Positions 19,521-30,292 of a DNA stretch of 64,000 bases are shown one piece after another; the first letter of the stretch is position 1; the number at the start of each line of letters is the position of its first letter. A model generated the notes under the pieces. The model ran no database searches, was not told where the DNA came from, and saw only the letters and a list, made by a program, of their open reading frames with translations. Location of the stretch: NCBI RefSeq assembly GCF_023109105.1, contig NZ_JALDTZ010000009.1, forward strand, positions 10,864-74,863. Direction: 5' to 3'. The DNA comes from Streptococcus mitis (GTDB taxonomy: Bacteria; Bacillota; Bacilli; Lactobacillales; Streptococcaceae). Position numbers and translations under genes: made by a program.

Positions 19521-19652
19521 ATGAAACAGAGAAAAGAATTGTACCTCTTTCTTGGTAGGATAGCCTTGTATTTTCTTATCTTTCTAGGGCTGCTTTACTT
19601 CTTTAGCTATCTTGGACAGGGTCAAGGAAGCTTTATCTATAATGAATTTTAA
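19521..19652 (+). CDS. dltX: DltX, small membrane protein for teichoic-acid D-alanylation
   Basis: A 43-residue protein too short for most gene finders. It has one membrane helix (about residues 9-31, LFLGRIALYFLIFLGLLYFF) and the conserved DltX C-terminus FIYNEF. DltX acts with DltB and DltD in moving D-alanine to teichoic acids at the outer membrane face; the C-terminal motif is reported to be essential in the family. It lies 20 bases before dltA in the same transcript. The ribosome site is weak. Confidence 0.9.
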   Translation: MKQRKELYLFLGRIALYFLIFLGLLYFFSYLGQGQGSFIYNEF

Positions 19653-19672
19653 CTTGAAGGAGAATCCCTATT

Positions 19673-21223
19673 GTGTCAAATAAACCAATAGCAGATATGA
19701 TTAAAACCATTGAGCATTTTGCTCAGACCCAGCCTAGCTATCCTGTCTATAATGTTTTGGGTCAGGAACACACTTATGGAGATTTAAAGGCTGATTCGGA
19801 TAGTTTGGCTGCAGCCATTGACCAACTAGATTTGCCAGAGAAGTCTCCTGTGGTTGTTTTTGGTGGCCAAGAATATGAAATGTTGGCAACTTTTGTAGCG
19901 TTGACTAAGTCAGGTCATGCCTACATTCCCATTGATAGTCATTCGGCCTTGGAGCGAGTTTCGGCTATTTTAGAAGTAGCAGAGCCAAGCTTGATTATTG
20001 CCATCTCAGATTTTCCATTGGAGCAGGTTTCTACACCGATGTTGACTCTAGCTCAGGTTCAAGAAGCCTTTGCTCAAGGGACTAGCTATGAGATGACGCA
20101 TCCAGTCAAGGGAGATGATAACTACTACATTATCTTTACTTCTGGCACGACTGGTAAACCCAAGGGGGTGCAGATTTCCCATGATAACCTCCTCAGCTTT
20201 ACCAACTGGATAATTACGGATAAGGAATTTGCGACGCCAAGTCGTCCGCAAATGCTAGCTCAGCCACCTTATTCATTTGACCTGTCCGTCATGTACTGGG
20301 CACCGACCTTGGCGCTAGGTGGTACACTTTTTGCTCTTCCATCTGCCATTACTCAGGACTTTAAGCAACTCTTTGCGACCATCTTTTCATTGCCAATCGC
20401 TATCTGGACATCAACACCTTCTTTTGCGGATATGGCCATGTTGTCTGAAGACTTTAACAGTGAGAAAATGCCAGGTATCACGCATTTCTACTTTGATGGA
20501 GAAGAATTGACGGTCAAAACGGCTCAAAAACTGCGTGAGCGTTTCCCACATGCCCGTATTATCAATGCCTACGGCCCAACAGAAGCGACAGTGGCTTTGT
20601 CAGTTGTTGCCGTGACAGACGAGATGTTGACGACTCTCAAACGTCTACCAATCGGCTATACCAAGGCTGATTCTCCAACCTTTATCATTGATGAGGAAGG
20701 TAAGAAAGTTCCCAATGGTGAACAGGGAGAAATCATTGTCTCAGGACCAGCTGTTTCAAAAGGCTATATGAACAATCCTGAAAAAACGGCAGAAGCTTTC
20801 TTTGAGTTCGAAGGACTGCCAGCCTATCACACAGGTGATGTGGGAACCATGACAGATGAAGGCTTGCTTCTCTACGGTGGACGCATGGATTTCCAGATTA
20901 AATTCAACGGTTACCGCATTGAATTAGAAGATGTTTCTCAAAATCTTAATAAGTCTCGTTTTATCGAGTCTGCTGTTGCTGTGCCACGTTATAACAAGGA
21001 CCACAAGGTACAAAATCTATTGGCCTATGTCATCTTAAAAGACGGTGTCCGTGAGCAGTTTGAACGTGATATCGATATTACCAAGGCTATCAAGGAAGAT
21101 TTGACAGATATCATGATGTCCTACATGATGCCGTCCAAATTCCTTTATCGAGATAGTTTGCCACTGACTCCAAATGGGAAGATTGACATCAAAGGATTGA
21201 TTAATGAGGTGAATAAGAGATGA
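19673..21223 (+). CDS. dltA: D-alanine--D-alanyl carrier protein ligase
   Basis: A 516-residue cytoplasmic adenylate-forming enzyme that activates D-alanine with ATP and loads it on DltC. Core motifs are [12 protein letters not shown] (P-loop), [14 protein letters not shown] and the late [10 protein letters not shown] lysine. The start is GTG after AAGGAGA. The gene ends in ATGATGG overlap with dltB. The pathway adds positive charge to teichoic acids and protects against cationic peptides. Confidence 0.97.
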   Translation: MSNKPIADMIKTIEHFAQTQPSYPVYNVLGQEHTYGDLKADSDSLAAAIDQLDLPEKSPVVVFGGQEYEMLATFVALTKSGHAYIPIDSHSALERVSAILEVAEPSLIIAISDFPLEQVSTPMLTLAQVQEAFAQGTSYEMTHPVKGDDNYYIIFTSGTTGKPKGVQISHDNLLSFTNWIITDKEFATPSRPQMLAQPPYSFDLSVMYWAPTLALGGTLFALPSAITQDFKQLFATIFSLPIAIWTSTPSFADMAMLSEDFNSEKMPGITHFYFDGEELTVKTAQKLRERFPHARIINAYGPTEATVALSVVAVTDEMLTTLKRLPIGYTKADSPTFIIDEEGKKVPNGEQGEIIVSGPAVSKGYMNNPEKTAEAFFEFEGLPAYHTGDVGTMTDEGLLLYGGRMDFQIKFNGYRIELEDVSQNLNKSRFIESAVAVPRYNKDHKVQNLLAYVILKDGVREQFERDIDITKAIKEDLTDIMMSYMMPSKFLYRDSLPLTPNGKIDIKGLINEVNKR

Positions 21224-22464
21224 TGGAGTTCTTTCAACAGCTTCCTCATTTAGAGCCATATGGTAATCCTCAGTATTTTGTCTATGTGATTGCTGCAACC
21301 TTGCCCATCTTTATCGGTCTCTTTTTCAAGAAACGATTCGCCTGGTATGAAGTACTAGTTAGTTTCTTCTTCATCGTCACTATGTTGGTAGGTGGGAAGA
21401 CTAATCAATTGGCTGCCTTGGGTATTTATCTGTGCTGGGAAATATTGCTCCTGCTTTTCTACAAGCACTATCGAAAAAGTAAGGATGGCAAGTGGGTCTT
21501 CTACCTAGTCAGTTTTCTGTCCTTACTTCCCATTATCTTTGTCAAGGTGCAGCCAGCTATCAATGGAACGCAGTCTTTGCTGGGATTCTTGGGAATTTCC
21601 TACCTGACTTTTCGTTCGGTTGGGATTATCATCGAGCTGAGAGATGGAGTGATTAAGGATTTTACCCTCTGGGAATTCCTCCGCTTTCTTCTCTTCATGC
21701 CGACCTTTTCAAGTGGCCCAATCGACCGCTTTAAGCGGTTTAATGAAAATTATCAGACCATTCCTGAGCGGGATGAGTTGATGGATATGCTGGAAGAATC
21801 TGTTCGCTATATCATGTGGGGCTTTTTGTATAAATTTATCCTAGCTCATGTTTTAGGAGAGACCTTGTTGCCTCCTCTGAAGAATTTAGCCTTGCAGTCA
21901 GGTGGCTTCTTTAACCTCTATGCCTTGGCAGTTATGTATACCTTTGGTCTGGAACTTTTCTTTGACTTTGCAGGTTACTCTATGTTTGCCTTAGCCATCT
22001 CAAACTTGATGGGAATCCGTAGTCCTATCAACTTTAATAAGCCCTTTTTGTCAAGGGATTTAAAGGAATTTTGGAATCGTTGGCATATGAGCCTGTCTTT
22101 CTGGTTCCGTGACTTTGTCTTTATGCGGATGGTAATGGTATTGACCAGAAAGAAGGTCTTTAAAAATCGTAATGTAACTTCAAGTGTGGCTTACATTGTA
22201 AATATGCTGATTATGGGATTTTGGCACGGTGTGACCTGGTACTATATCGCCTATGGACTCTTTCATGGACTGGGATTGGTCATCAATGACGCTTGGGTTC
22301 GCAAGAGAAAAACACTCAATAAGGAGCGGAAAAAAGCAGGGAAGGTTGCTCTACCTGAGAATCGCTGGATTCAGTTGCTTGGCATGGTGGTCACCTTCCA
22401 TGTCGTCATGCTGTCATTCTTAATCTTTTCTGGATTTTTGAATGATTTATGGTTTAAAAAATAA
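21220..22464 (+). CDS. dltB: DltB, MBOAT-family D-alanyl transfer protein
   Basis: A 414-residue membrane O-acyltransferase with many hydrophobic spans. The MBOAT signature is present, including the conserved region [19 protein letters not shown] and the catalytic His in [10 protein letters not shown]. It takes D-alanine from DltC and passes it across the membrane. The start overlaps the dltA stop by 4 bases (ATGATGG), showing coupling. Confidence 0.96.
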   Translation: MMEFFQQLPHLEPYGNPQYFVYVIAATLPIFIGLFFKKRFAWYEVLVSFFFIVTMLVGGKTNQLAALGIYLCWEILLLLFYKHYRKSKDGKWVFYLVSFLSLLPIIFVKVQPAINGTQSLLGFLGISYLTFRSVGIIIELRDGVIKDFTLWEFLRFLLFMPTFSSGPIDRFKRFNENYQTIPERDELMDMLEESVRYIMWGFLYKFILAHVLGETLLPPLKNLALQSGGFFNLYALAVMYTFGLELFFDFAGYSMFALAISNLMGIRSPINFNKPFLSRDLKEFWNRWHMSLSFWFRDFVFMRMVMVLTRKKVFKNRNVTSSVAYIVNMLIMGFWHGVTWYYIAYGLFHGLGLVINDAWVRKRKTLNKERKKAGKVALPENRWIQLLGMVVTFHVVMLSFLIFSGFLNDLWFKK

Positions 22465-22474
22465 AAGGAAATAA

Positions 22475-23978
<1,504 letters not shown>

Positions 23979-23990
23979 ATAATAGTATAG

Positions 23991-24040
23991 AAGAGTTCAA
24001 GAATGAAGCCTATTTTCACGTTTTTTCTTGACTCTTTTTT
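23991..24040 (+). terminator. Intrinsic terminator of the dlt operon
   Basis: AAGAGTTCAAGAA (23991-24003) pairs with TTCTTGACTCTT (24025-24036), then TTTT. The descending arm contains TTGACT, which also serves as the -35 of adcR. Confidence 0.88.
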
Positions 24041-24066
24041 GGTTTGTGATATAATTAACCAGTAAA
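24028..24066 (+). promoter_or_regulatory. adcR promoter with AdcR operator
   Basis: TTGACT (24028-24033), a 16-base spacer and TATAAT (24050-24055) with an extended TGA. TTAACCAGTAAA (24055-24066) matches the AdcR site TTAACYRGTTAA at all but one or two positions and starts at the last base of the -10. Zinc-loaded AdcR would thus repress its own operon. Confidence 0.85.
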
Positions 24067-24075
24067 GAATCGGTG

Positions 24076-24106
24076 ACTATCGGTACTTTTATCTAAAAGT
24101 GATAGT
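24076..24106 (+). promoter_or_regulatory. Stem-loop in the adcR leader
   Basis: ACTATC-GGT-ACTTTT pairs with AAAAGT-GATAGT across a four-base loop, leaving GGT as a bulge. It ends five bases before the AAAGGAG ribosome site of adcR. It has no T run, so it is not a terminator. It may affect mRNA stability or adcR translation. Role unknown. Confidence 0.6.
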
Positions 24107-24123
24107 TAAGAAAGGAGTAATAC

Positions 24124-24564
24124 ATGAGACAGCTTGCGCAGGAAATTGATACTTTTTTGAATGAGGTTATCTTGAAATCTGAAAATCAGCATGAAATCCT
24201 AATAGGTCATTGTACTAGCGAGGTGGCCCTGACCAATACTCAGGAGCACATTCTCATGCTTTTGTCAGAGGAATCTTTAACAAATTCAGAGTTGGCGCGT
24301 CGCCTCAATGTCAGCCAGGCAGCAGTTACCAAGGCCATTAAGTCTTTGGTCAAGGAAGGGATGTTGGAAACATCTAAAGATCCGAAGGATGCGCGTGTGA
24401 TTTTTTATCAGTTGACTGATTTGGCTCGTCCAATCGCTGAGGAGCATCATCATCACCATGAGCATACACTTTTAACCTATGAACAAGTGGCAACTCAGTT
24501 TACTCCAAATGAACAAAAAGTGATTCAGCGGTTTTTGACTGCTTTAGTAGGAGAAATCAAATAA
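24124..24564 (+). CDS. adcR: AdcR, zinc-responsive MarR-family repressor
   Basis: A 146-residue winged-helix protein. The DNA-binding part is visible as [22 protein letters not shown] with the wing [11 protein letters not shown]. Zinc ligands typical of AdcR are present: early acidic/Cys residues (E24, C30) and the late His cluster EEHHHHHEH. Zinc-bound AdcR represses uptake genes. It is the first gene of adcRCBA and has its operator at 24055-24066. Stop and adcC start share bases. Confidence 0.96.
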   Translation: MRQLAQEIDTFLNEVILKSENQHEILIGHCTSEVALTNTQEHILMLLSEESLTNSELARRLNVSQAAVTKAIKSLVKEGMLETSKDPKDARVIFYQLTDLARPIAEEHHHHHEHTLLTYEQVATQFTPNEQKVIQRFLTALVGEIK

Positions 24565-25268
24565 TGAGATATATTACGGTAGAGGATTTATCCTTCTATT
24601 ATGATAAGGAGCCCGTTCTTGAACATATCAATTATAGTGTTGATAGTGGGGAATTTGTTACCTTGACAGGGGAAAATGGAGCCGCTAAGACAACTCTAAT
24701 CAAGGCCAGTCTGGGCATTCTTCAACCAAGATTTGGCAAAGTTACTATTTCAAAGACCAACACTCGTGGGACGAAACTAAGAATTGCCTATCTTCCTCAG
24801 CAAATCTCTAGTTTTAATGCGGGCTTTCCAAGTACAGTTTATGAGTTTGTAAAATCAGGCCGATACCCTAGAAAGGGCTGGTTCCGTCGTTTGAATGCCC
24901 ATGATGAAGAACACATCAAGGCTAGTTTGGATTCTGTTGGGATGTGGGAGCATCGGGATAAACGCATTGGTTCTCTCTCTGGTGGGCAAAAGCAAAGAGC
25001 TGTTATCGCACGTATGTTTGCTTCAGATCCGGATATCTTTATTTTGGATGAGCCGACGACAGGGATGGATGCAGGAACCAAGAATGAATTTTATGAGCTT
25101 ATGCACCATAGTGCCCACCATCATGGCAAGGCTGTTTTGATGATTACTCACGATCCAGAAGAAGTCAAAGACTACGCAGATCGCAACATCCACCTGGTTC
25201 GAGACCAAGATTCGCCATGGCGTTGCTTTAATGTTCATGAAAGTGACCAGGAGGTGGAGCATGCTTAA
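24564..25268 (+). CDS. adcC: AdcC, zinc ABC transporter ATPase
   Basis: A 234-residue nucleotide-binding protein for zinc import. The Walker A reads GENGAAKTT, with Ala where most ABC proteins have Gly (GENGAGKTT). The catalytic Lys and Thr remain. The signature LSGGQKQR, Walker [13 protein letters not shown] and H-loop ITHD are intact. From memory the same Ala occurs in pneumococcal AdcC, so it is a lineage trait and not damage. It overlaps adcR by one base and adcB by eight. Confidence 0.95.
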   Translation: MRYITVEDLSFYYDKEPVLEHINYSVDSGEFVTLTGENGAAKTTLIKASLGILQPRFGKVTISKTNTRGTKLRIAYLPQQISSFNAGFPSTVYEFVKSGRYPRKGWFRRLNAHDEEHIKASLDSVGMWEHRDKRIGSLSGGQKQRAVIARMFASDPDIFILDEPTTGMDAGTKNEFYELMHHSAHHHGKAVLMITHDPEEVKDYADRNIHLVRDQDSPWRCFNVHESDQEVEHA

Positions 25269-26067
25269 TCTACTGTCTTATGATTTTATGCAACGGGCCT
25301 TTTTGGCCGTTATTGCCATGAGTCTTTTCTCGCCGGTATTGGGAACCTTCCTCATCTTGCGTCGTCAGAGTTTGATGAGTGATACCCTCAGCCACGTCTC
25401 ACTTTCGGGTGTAGCCTTTGGTCTGGTTCTGGGGATTTCTCCGACTATTTCCACTATTGCTATTGTCTTGATTGCGGCGGTCTTTCTGGAGTATCTCCGT
25501 ACGGTTTACAAGAGCTTTATGGAAATCGGGACAGCTATCCTCATGTCGACAGGTTTGGCCGTTTCTCTGATTGTCATGAGCAAGGGTAAAAGCTCGAGTT
25601 CTATGAGTTTGGACCAGTATCTTTTTGGTTCAATCGTGACTATCAGCGAAGAGCAGGTCATTTCCCTCTTTGTCATTGCGGCGGTTGTTTTGATTTTGAC
25701 CTTCCTCTTCCTTCGTCCGATGTATATCTTGACCTTTGATGAGGATACGGCCTTTGTGGATGGCTTGCCCGTTCGTACCATATCTATTCTTTTTAACATG
25801 GTGACAGGGGTGGCTATTGCCCTTATGATTCCTGCAGCAGGAGCTCTTCTGGTATCGACCATTATGGTCTTGCCAGCTAGTATTGCCCTGCGTCTGGGTA
25901 AAAACTTTAAATCGGTTATGCTGCTTGCCAGTGCTATTGGATTTTTGGGAATGGTAGTAGGACTTTACATTTCCTATTATGCAGAAACACCTGCTAGTGC
26001 AAGTATTACCATTATTTTTGTAACTGTCTTTTTACTCATTAGTTTAGTAAGACGTTTTATCAAATAG
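25261..26067 (+). CDS. adcB: AdcB, zinc ABC transporter permease
   Basis: A 268-residue ABC-3 family permease with about seven to eight membrane spans, including the conserved [20 protein letters not shown] loop near the N-terminus. It forms the channel for zinc bound by AdcA. The chosen start (MLNLLSYDF) is the ATG overlapping the adcC end and follows AGGAGGTGG; a longer frame from 25231 is less likely. Confidence 0.95.
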   Translation: MLNLLSYDFMQRAFLAVIAMSLFSPVLGTFLILRRQSLMSDTLSHVSLSGVAFGLVLGISPTISTIAIVLIAAVFLEYLRTVYKSFMEIGTAILMSTGLAVSLIVMSKGKSSSSMSLDQYLFGSIVTISEEQVISLFVIAAVVLILTFLFLRPMYILTFDEDTAFVDGLPVRTISILFNMVTGVAIALMIPAAGALLVSTIMVLPASIALRLGKNFKSVMLLASAIGFLGMVVGLYISYYAETPASASITIIFVTVFLLISLVRRFIK

Positions 26068-26076
26068 GAGACTAAC

Positions 26077-27582
26077 GTGAAAAAAATTAGCTTATTGTTC
26101 GCCAGTCTATGCGCCTTGTTTTTAGTGGCTTGTTCCAATCAAAAGCAGGCAGATGGCAAACTCAATATTGTGACAACCTTTTACCCCGTCTATGAATTTA
26201 CCAAGCAAGTCGCAGGAGATACTGCTAATGTGGAACTCCTTATCGGTGCTGGTACAGAACCCCATGAATACGAACCTTCTGCCAAGGCAGTTGCCAAAAT
26301 CCAAGACGCAGATACCTTCGTTTATGAAAATGAAAACATGGAAACATGGGTACCTAAATTGCTAGATACTTTGGATAAGAAAAAGGTGAAGACTATCAAG
26401 GCGACAGGCGATATGCTGCTCTTGCCAGGTGGCGAGGAAGAAGAGGGAGACCATGACCATGGAGAAGAAGGCCATCACCATGAGTTTGATCCCCATGTTT
26501 GGCTATCACCAGTTCGCGCCATTAAACTAGTGGAACACATCCGTGATAGCTTGTCAGCAGATTATCCTGATAAAAAAGAGACCTTTGAGAAGAATGCAGC
26601 TGCCTATATCGAAAAATTGCAAGCCTTGGATAAGGCTTATACAGAAGGCTTGTCTCAAGCCAAACAAAAGAGCTTTGTAACGCAACACGCAGCCTTTAAC
26701 TACCTTGCTTTGGACTATGGACTCAAACAAGTCGCAATCTCAGGTCTCTCTCCAGATGCAGAACCATCAGCTGCTCGCTTGGCAGAATTGACAGAGTATG
26801 TCAAGAAAAATAAAATTGCCTATATCTACTTTGAAGAAAATGCCTCACAGGCCCTTGCTAGTACACTTTCAAAAGAGGCAGGTGTCAAAACAGATGTTCT
26901 CAATCCTTTAGAAAGTTTGACTGAAGAGGACACCAAGGCTGGAGAAAATTACATCTCCGTGATGGAGAAAAATCTCAAGGCTCTAAAACAAACAACAGAC
27001 CAAGAAGGTCCAGCAATTGAGCCTGAAAAGGCAGAGGATACCAAGACAGTTCAAAATGGTTACTTCGAGGATGCAGCTGTCAAGGACCGCACCTTGAGTG
27101 ACTATGTAGGTAACTGGCAATCAGTTTATCCTTTCCTTGAAGATGGTACGTTTGATCAAGTCTTTGACTACAAGGCTAAGTTGACTGGTAAAATGACCCA
27201 GGCTGAGTACAAGGCCTACTATACAAAAAGCTATCAGACAGATGTCACTAAGATTAATATCACTGATAACACTATGGACTTTGTTCAAGGTGGACAAAGT
27301 AAGAAATTCACCTACAAGTATGTTGGCAAGAAAATCTTGACTTACAAGAAAGGCAATCGTGGCGTGCGCTTCCTCTTTGAAGCCACAGATGCTGGCGCTG
27401 GACAATTCAAGTATGTTCAGTTTAGTGACCACAATATCGCCCCAGTTAAGGCAGAACATTTCCATATCTTCTTTGGAGGCACAAGCCAAGAAGCCCTCTT
27501 TGAAGAAATGGATAACTGGCCAACCTACTACCCAGATAACCTATCTGGCCAAGAAATCGCCCAAGAAATGTTGGCGCATTGA
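26077..27582 (+). CDS. adcA: AdcA, zinc-binding lipoprotein with ZinT domain
   Basis: A 501-residue lipoprotein. The lipobox is LVAC (Cys 19). Residues about 28-305 are a ZnuA-like cluster 9 binding domain with an acidic His-rich loop (DHDHGEEGHHH, about 128-138) that recruits zinc and ligand histidines in EPHEYEPS, FDPHVW and TQHAAF. Residues about 325-501 are a ZinT/YodA domain ending in HNIAPVKAEHFHIFFG and GQEIAQEML. This two-domain build is characteristic of streptococcal AdcA. Start is GTG after GGAG, 9 bases from adcB. A terminator follows. Confidence 0.96.
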   Translation: MKKISLLFASLCALFLVACSNQKQADGKLNIVTTFYPVYEFTKQVAGDTANVELLIGAGTEPHEYEPSAKAVAKIQDADTFVYENENMETWVPKLLDTLDKKKVKTIKATGDMLLLPGGEEEEGDHDHGEEGHHHEFDPHVWLSPVRAIKLVEHIRDSLSADYPDKKETFEKNAAAYIEKLQALDKAYTEGLSQAKQKSFVTQHAAFNYLALDYGLKQVAISGLSPDAEPSAARLAELTEYVKKNKIAYIYFEENASQALASTLSKEAGVKTDVLNPLESLTEEDTKAGENYISVMEKNLKALKQTTDQEGPAIEPEKAEDTKTVQNGYFEDAAVKDRTLSDYVGNWQSVYPFLEDGTFDQVFDYKAKLTGKMTQAEYKAYYTKSYQTDVTKINITDNTMDFVQGGQSKKFTYKYVGKKILTYKKGNRGVRFLFEATDAGAGQFKYVQFSDHNIAPVKAEHFHIFFGGTSQEALFEEMDNWPTYYPDNLSGQEIAQEMLAH

Positions 27583-27590
27583 TGAGAAAT

Positions 27591-27620
27591 CGACTAGTTC
27601 ATAAGAGCTGGTCGGTTTTT
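27591..27620 (+). terminator. Intrinsic terminator of the adc operon
   Basis: CGACTAGTT pairs with AGCTGGTCG using G-T pairs, followed by GTTTTT. Confidence 0.75.
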
Positions 27621-27691
27621 GGGTAATAGATAGCTAACTATATTATAGACCTTTCAGATACCTAAGGAACTTTAAACAATAAATAAAACTC

Positions 27692-27788
27692 TTGAAATAT
27701 CTGGACCTGTATGTTAGAATAATTTTATCGGGTAAGGTTCATTAGAACACCAAAGCCCTTAACTATGCCAGTAGTTAAGGGCTTTTTT
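27692..27788 (+). ncRNA. Antitoxin RNA (RNAII) of a par/Fst type I toxin-antitoxin locus
   Basis: A promoter TTGAAA (27692-27697), 17-base spacer, TAGAAT (27715-27720) with extended TGT predicts a transcript from about 27727 to the terminator at 27788, roughly 60 bases. It carries AAGGTTCATTAG (27734-27745), repeated at 27926-27937 where it covers the start codon of the toxin on the opposite strand. The RNA can therefore pair with the toxin ribosome-site/start region as well as at the shared terminator. This is the layout of the par locus of plasmid pAD1. No RNA data seen. Confidence 0.75.
27755..27788 (+). terminator. Shared terminator of the convergent toxin and antitoxin RNAs
   Basis: GCCCTTAACTA (27755-27765) pairs perfectly with TAGTTAAGGGC (27772-27782), then TTTTTT. 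Read on the minus strand the same hairpin ends the toxin mRNA, with a weaker T tract. Confidence 0.85.
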
Positions 27789-27835
27789 GACGTATCTTAG
27801 CGATTTAACGGGTGTTTACAGGCTAGTCAGTCGGT

Positions 27836-27934
27836 CTACTTCTTACCATCTAGCCATTTGCAGACGAAATACAAGATAATTCCTGCTATGACGTCCGCTA
27901 CAATAGTAAGAACGAGCTCTGGGGCAAGGTTCAT
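27836..27934 (-). CDS. Fst-family type I toxin (32 residues)
   Basis: The frame opens at 27934 after a strong GGAGGT, and encodes a 32-residue protein with one membrane helix (about residues 7-24), the pattern A-x-V-x-x-G-x-I-L-x-x-F, and the charged tail KWLDGKK. This matches Fst/Par-type pore toxins (G and I-L in the helix, then WL near the end). Asp14 stands where many members have Pro. Its mRNA (promoter 27993-28021, minus) overlaps the antitoxin RNA terminator and shares the 12-base pairing repeat at its start codon. Overexpression would be expected to harm the membrane. Not verified by search. Confidence 0.78.
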   Translation of the reverse strand: MNLAPELVLTIVADVIAGIILYFVCKWLDGKK

Positions 27935-27969
27935 TAGTTTCACCTCCTCTCACGAACCCATAGGAACGT

Positions 27970-28021
27970 AATCGGTAACCGATGACAAAAATAGTATATC
28001 ACATTAAATTTAGATCATCAA
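27970..28021 (-). promoter_or_regulatory. Promoter and leader hairpin of the Fst-like toxin
   Basis: On the minus strand TTGATG (28016-28021), a 17-base spacer and TATACT (27993-27998) with extended TGA form a good promoter. The leader then holds the palindrome ATCGGTTACCGAT (27971-27983), a hairpin like those that stabilise or mask the start region of Fst mRNAs. Confidence 0.7.
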
Positions 28022-28070
28022 CTTCACTTAATTCTTGAAATATAGGGGATAGGCAAAAAGTCTTTAAAAT

Positions 28071-28118
28071 CAAAAAAAGTATAGTATCAGATGTATAAAA
28101 GCTTGATGTTATATCAAT
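28071..28118 (+). repeat. Terminator-like hairpin repeat, degenerate copy 2
   Basis: Preceded by the same AAAAAGTCTTTAAAATCA lead as copy 1 at 19238, it contains TATAGTATCAG and the inverse CTTGATGTTATA. The T tail is lost. Confidence 0.45.
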
Positions 28119-28120
28119 TA

Positions 28121-28175
28121 TAAAAGTGGATAGGAAAGTTTTCTGATTATCAGAATTCCTTCCTATCCACTTTTT
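28121..28175 (-). terminator. Hairpin terminator downstream of the acid phosphatase gene
   Basis: AAAAGTGGATAGGAA (28122-28136) pairs with TTCCTATCCACTTTT (28160-28174). A/T runs on both sides make it work in both directions. Confidence 0.8.
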
Positions 28176-28222
28176 GAAGATTGTAAGCTAATTTTATTTT
28201 ATGTAGAATTAGTTTATTTGTT

Positions 28223-29080
28223 TTATTTATCAAAACCTTGCAAGGCTTTTTGGCGTTCTTCTACTTGACCTTTAGCATCTAGTTTATTACCAGCGTATAC
28301 AGCTGATTCCCATGATCCGTACATTGGATTTGGGAAGATGATGAATTTTTCACCGAATTCTTTTTGCAATTCTTCAAGTTGTTTATCACGGTCAGATTCA
28401 GAAGTCTTAGAAAAATCTGCAAAGTCTACGAGGTTATCACCAAACAATAAGATAAGGTTTGTTTTTTCTTGAACTTTTTGGCGACGACCTTCTTTGGATT
28501 TTACACCACTTTCTAAGAACATAAGATGATCACGTCCTTGAACAGGAATTCCTTCACTTTCAAGATTTTTAATAGTAGCATCTACTTGATTAGCTGAGCG
28601 GTCAGAAATATAGTAGATTTGGACACCGTTTTGATCAGCAAACTGAAGAAAATCTTTGGCACCTGGGACGGCTTTTGCTGAAGCTTTTTGAACCCAAACA
28701 TCCCAATTTTCGGGTGTAAATGCTGTACCATCTTTGACATTTTGTACTTGATAAGGGCTATTATCTAGGACAGTTTCATCCAAGTCTAAAACGATAGAGT
28801 AAGGTTTGTCTGATTCTGTTTTGAGCAATTCCTTTAGGTGACTTGTTGCAACGTTATAACCCTGTATGTATAAAGCTTTAGTTTCAGCTGATTTTTGATA
28901 CCAAAGGGTTGACATAGTGTTTTCTCTTGACCGTAGTTGGTCATATGTCATTGTAATCTGATTATCAGATGAGCTATTATTGCTTGTCTGTGTTTCTGTA
29001 GACTTTGTTGCACAACTAGCCAATAAGACGACAGAAGCAAGTGTAGAAAGGATTGTAACAGTAGTTTTTGCTGTTTTCAT
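28223..29080 (-). CDS. e(P4)-family acid phosphatase / 5'-nucleotidase lipoprotein
   Basis: A 285-residue HAD-type surface lipoprotein. The lipobox is LLASC. The catalytic DxDxT lies in VLDLDETVLDN and the downstream motifs YYISDRSANQ and FGDNLVDFADF complete the class C acid phosphatase fold. Family members dephosphorylate NMN and nucleotides outside the cell, which would feed nicotinamide riboside to PnuC/NadR (encoded at 6056-7903). The start chosen (MKTAKTTV) follows AGGAGA; the frame continues nine codons upstream. Single gene with its own terminator. Confidence 0.9.
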   Translation of the reverse strand: MKTAKTTVTILSTLASVVLLASCATKSTETQTSNNSSSDNQITMTYDQLRSRENTMSTLWYQKSAETKALYIQGYNVATSHLKELLKTESDKPYSIVLDLDETVLDNSPYQVQNVKDGTAFTPENWDVWVQKASAKAVPGAKDFLQFADQNGVQIYYISDRSANQVDATIKNLESEGIPVQGRDHLMFLESGVKSKEGRRQKVQEKTNLILLFGDNLVDFADFSKTSESDRDKQLEELQKEFGEKFIIFPNPMYGSWESAVYAGNKLDAKGQVEERQKALQGFDK

Positions 29081-29295
29081 GAAATATCTCCTATTCATTA
29101 ATTTCAATCACTAGTATAGCACGAGGGAAAAGTTAAGGCAAGTCATTCTCGGACTATGGATGTAGATTCTACAGAAGTTAATGTAATGAAAAAAGCGATT
29201 GCATTTTATAAAGAGTTGTTTTAGCCAGAGATTAGACGACAATGTGACAATTCACCTCTAATTATTGACATTTCAGGAAAAATCGCAGCAAAAAG

Positions 29296-29324
29296 TGCAC
29301 AACCTTCTTTAAATGTGCTATAAT
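29296..29324 (+). promoter_or_regulatory. Promoter of the SPFH-domain gene
   Basis: TGCACA (29296-29301), 17-base spacer, TATAAT (29319-29324) with extended TGC. The rest of 29081-29295 shows no gene. Confidence 0.7.
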
Positions 29325-29355
29325 ACAGGAAAAAATAATGATGGAGGTCACGATA

Positions 29356-30255
29356 ATGGCAACATTTTTGATGATTTTTGTGGTGGTTTGTGTGCTCCTA
29401 TTGGTGATAGTCACACTGAGTACAGTTTATGTGGTTCGTCAGCAGTCGGTGGCGATTATTGAACGCTTTGGGAAATACCAAAAGGTTGCCAATAGCGGTA
29501 TTCATATTCGCTTGCCTTTTGGGATTGACTCGATTGCAGCGCGGATTCAGTTGCGCTTGTTGCAAAGCGATATTGTGGTTGAGACTAAGACCAAGGATAA
29601 TGTGTTCGTTATGATGAATGTGGCGACCCAGTATCGTGTCAATGAGCAGAGCGTGACAGATGCCTACTATAAACTCATGCGTCCAGAATCTCAGATTAAA
29701 TCTTATATCGAAGACGCCCTTCGCTCTTCTGTTCCCAAATTAACCTTGGATGAATTGTTTGAGAAAAAAGATGAGATTGCCCTTGAAGTTCAACACCAAG
29801 TAGCAGAAGAAATGACTACTTACGGCTACATTATCGTGAAAACCTTGATTACTAAGGTGGAGCCAGATGCAGAAGTTAAGCAATCCATGAATGAAATTAA
29901 TGCGGCGCAACGTAAGCGGGTTGCTGCGCAAGAATTGGCGGAAGCCGATAAGATTAAAATCGTCACTGCAGCTGAAGCCGAAGCAGAAAAAGACCGCCTT
30001 CATGGTGTGGGGATTGCCCAACAACGTAAGGCGATTGTGGATGGATTGGCAGAGTCTATCACCGAACTCAAGGAAGCCAATGTTGGCATGACAGAAGAGC
30101 AAATCATGTCCATCCTCTTGACCAACCAGTATTTGGATACCTTGAATACCTTTGCCTCTAAAGGAAATCAAACCATCTTTTTACCAAATACACCAAATGG
30201 TGTAGATGATATCCGTACACAAATCTTGTCAGCCCTCCGTGCTGAGAAGAAATAA
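29356..30255 (+). CDS. SPFH/band-7 (stomatin-like) membrane protein
   Basis: A 299-residue protein with one N-terminal membrane helix (about 3-24), an SPFH domain starting VVRQQSVAIIERFGKYQ, and a charged helical region rich in Ala and Glu (about 190-230, AAEAEAEKDRLHG). Such proteins form membrane microdomain scaffolds and often bind or control FtsH-type proteases. The start chosen (MATFLMIF) follows GGAGGTCACG; an extra six codons upstream are open. It is monocistronic with a terminator. Confidence 0.9.
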   Translation: MATFLMIFVVVCVLLLVIVTLSTVYVVRQQSVAIIERFGKYQKVANSGIHIRLPFGIDSIAARIQLRLLQSDIVVETKTKDNVFVMMNVATQYRVNEQSVTDAYYKLMRPESQIKSYIEDALRSSVPKLTLDELFEKKDEIALEVQHQVAEEMTTYGYIIVKTLITKVEPDAEVKQSMNEINAAQRKRVAAQELAEADKIKIVTAAEAEAEKDRLHGVGIAQQRKAIVDGLAESITELKEANVGMTEEQIMSILLTNQYLDTLNTFASKGNQTIFLPNTPNGVDDIRTQILSALRAEKK

Positions 30256-30261
30256 TAGACT

Positions 30262-30290
30262 AAAGAGCTTGGCAACAGGCTCTTTTTATC
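30262..30290 (+). terminator. Intrinsic terminator after the SPFH gene
   Basis: AAAGAGC and GCTCTTT flank TTGGCAACAG, followed by T. The same 26 bases recur at 30488-30513 on the other side of the BOX element. Confidence 0.85.
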
Positions 30291-30292
30291 TT

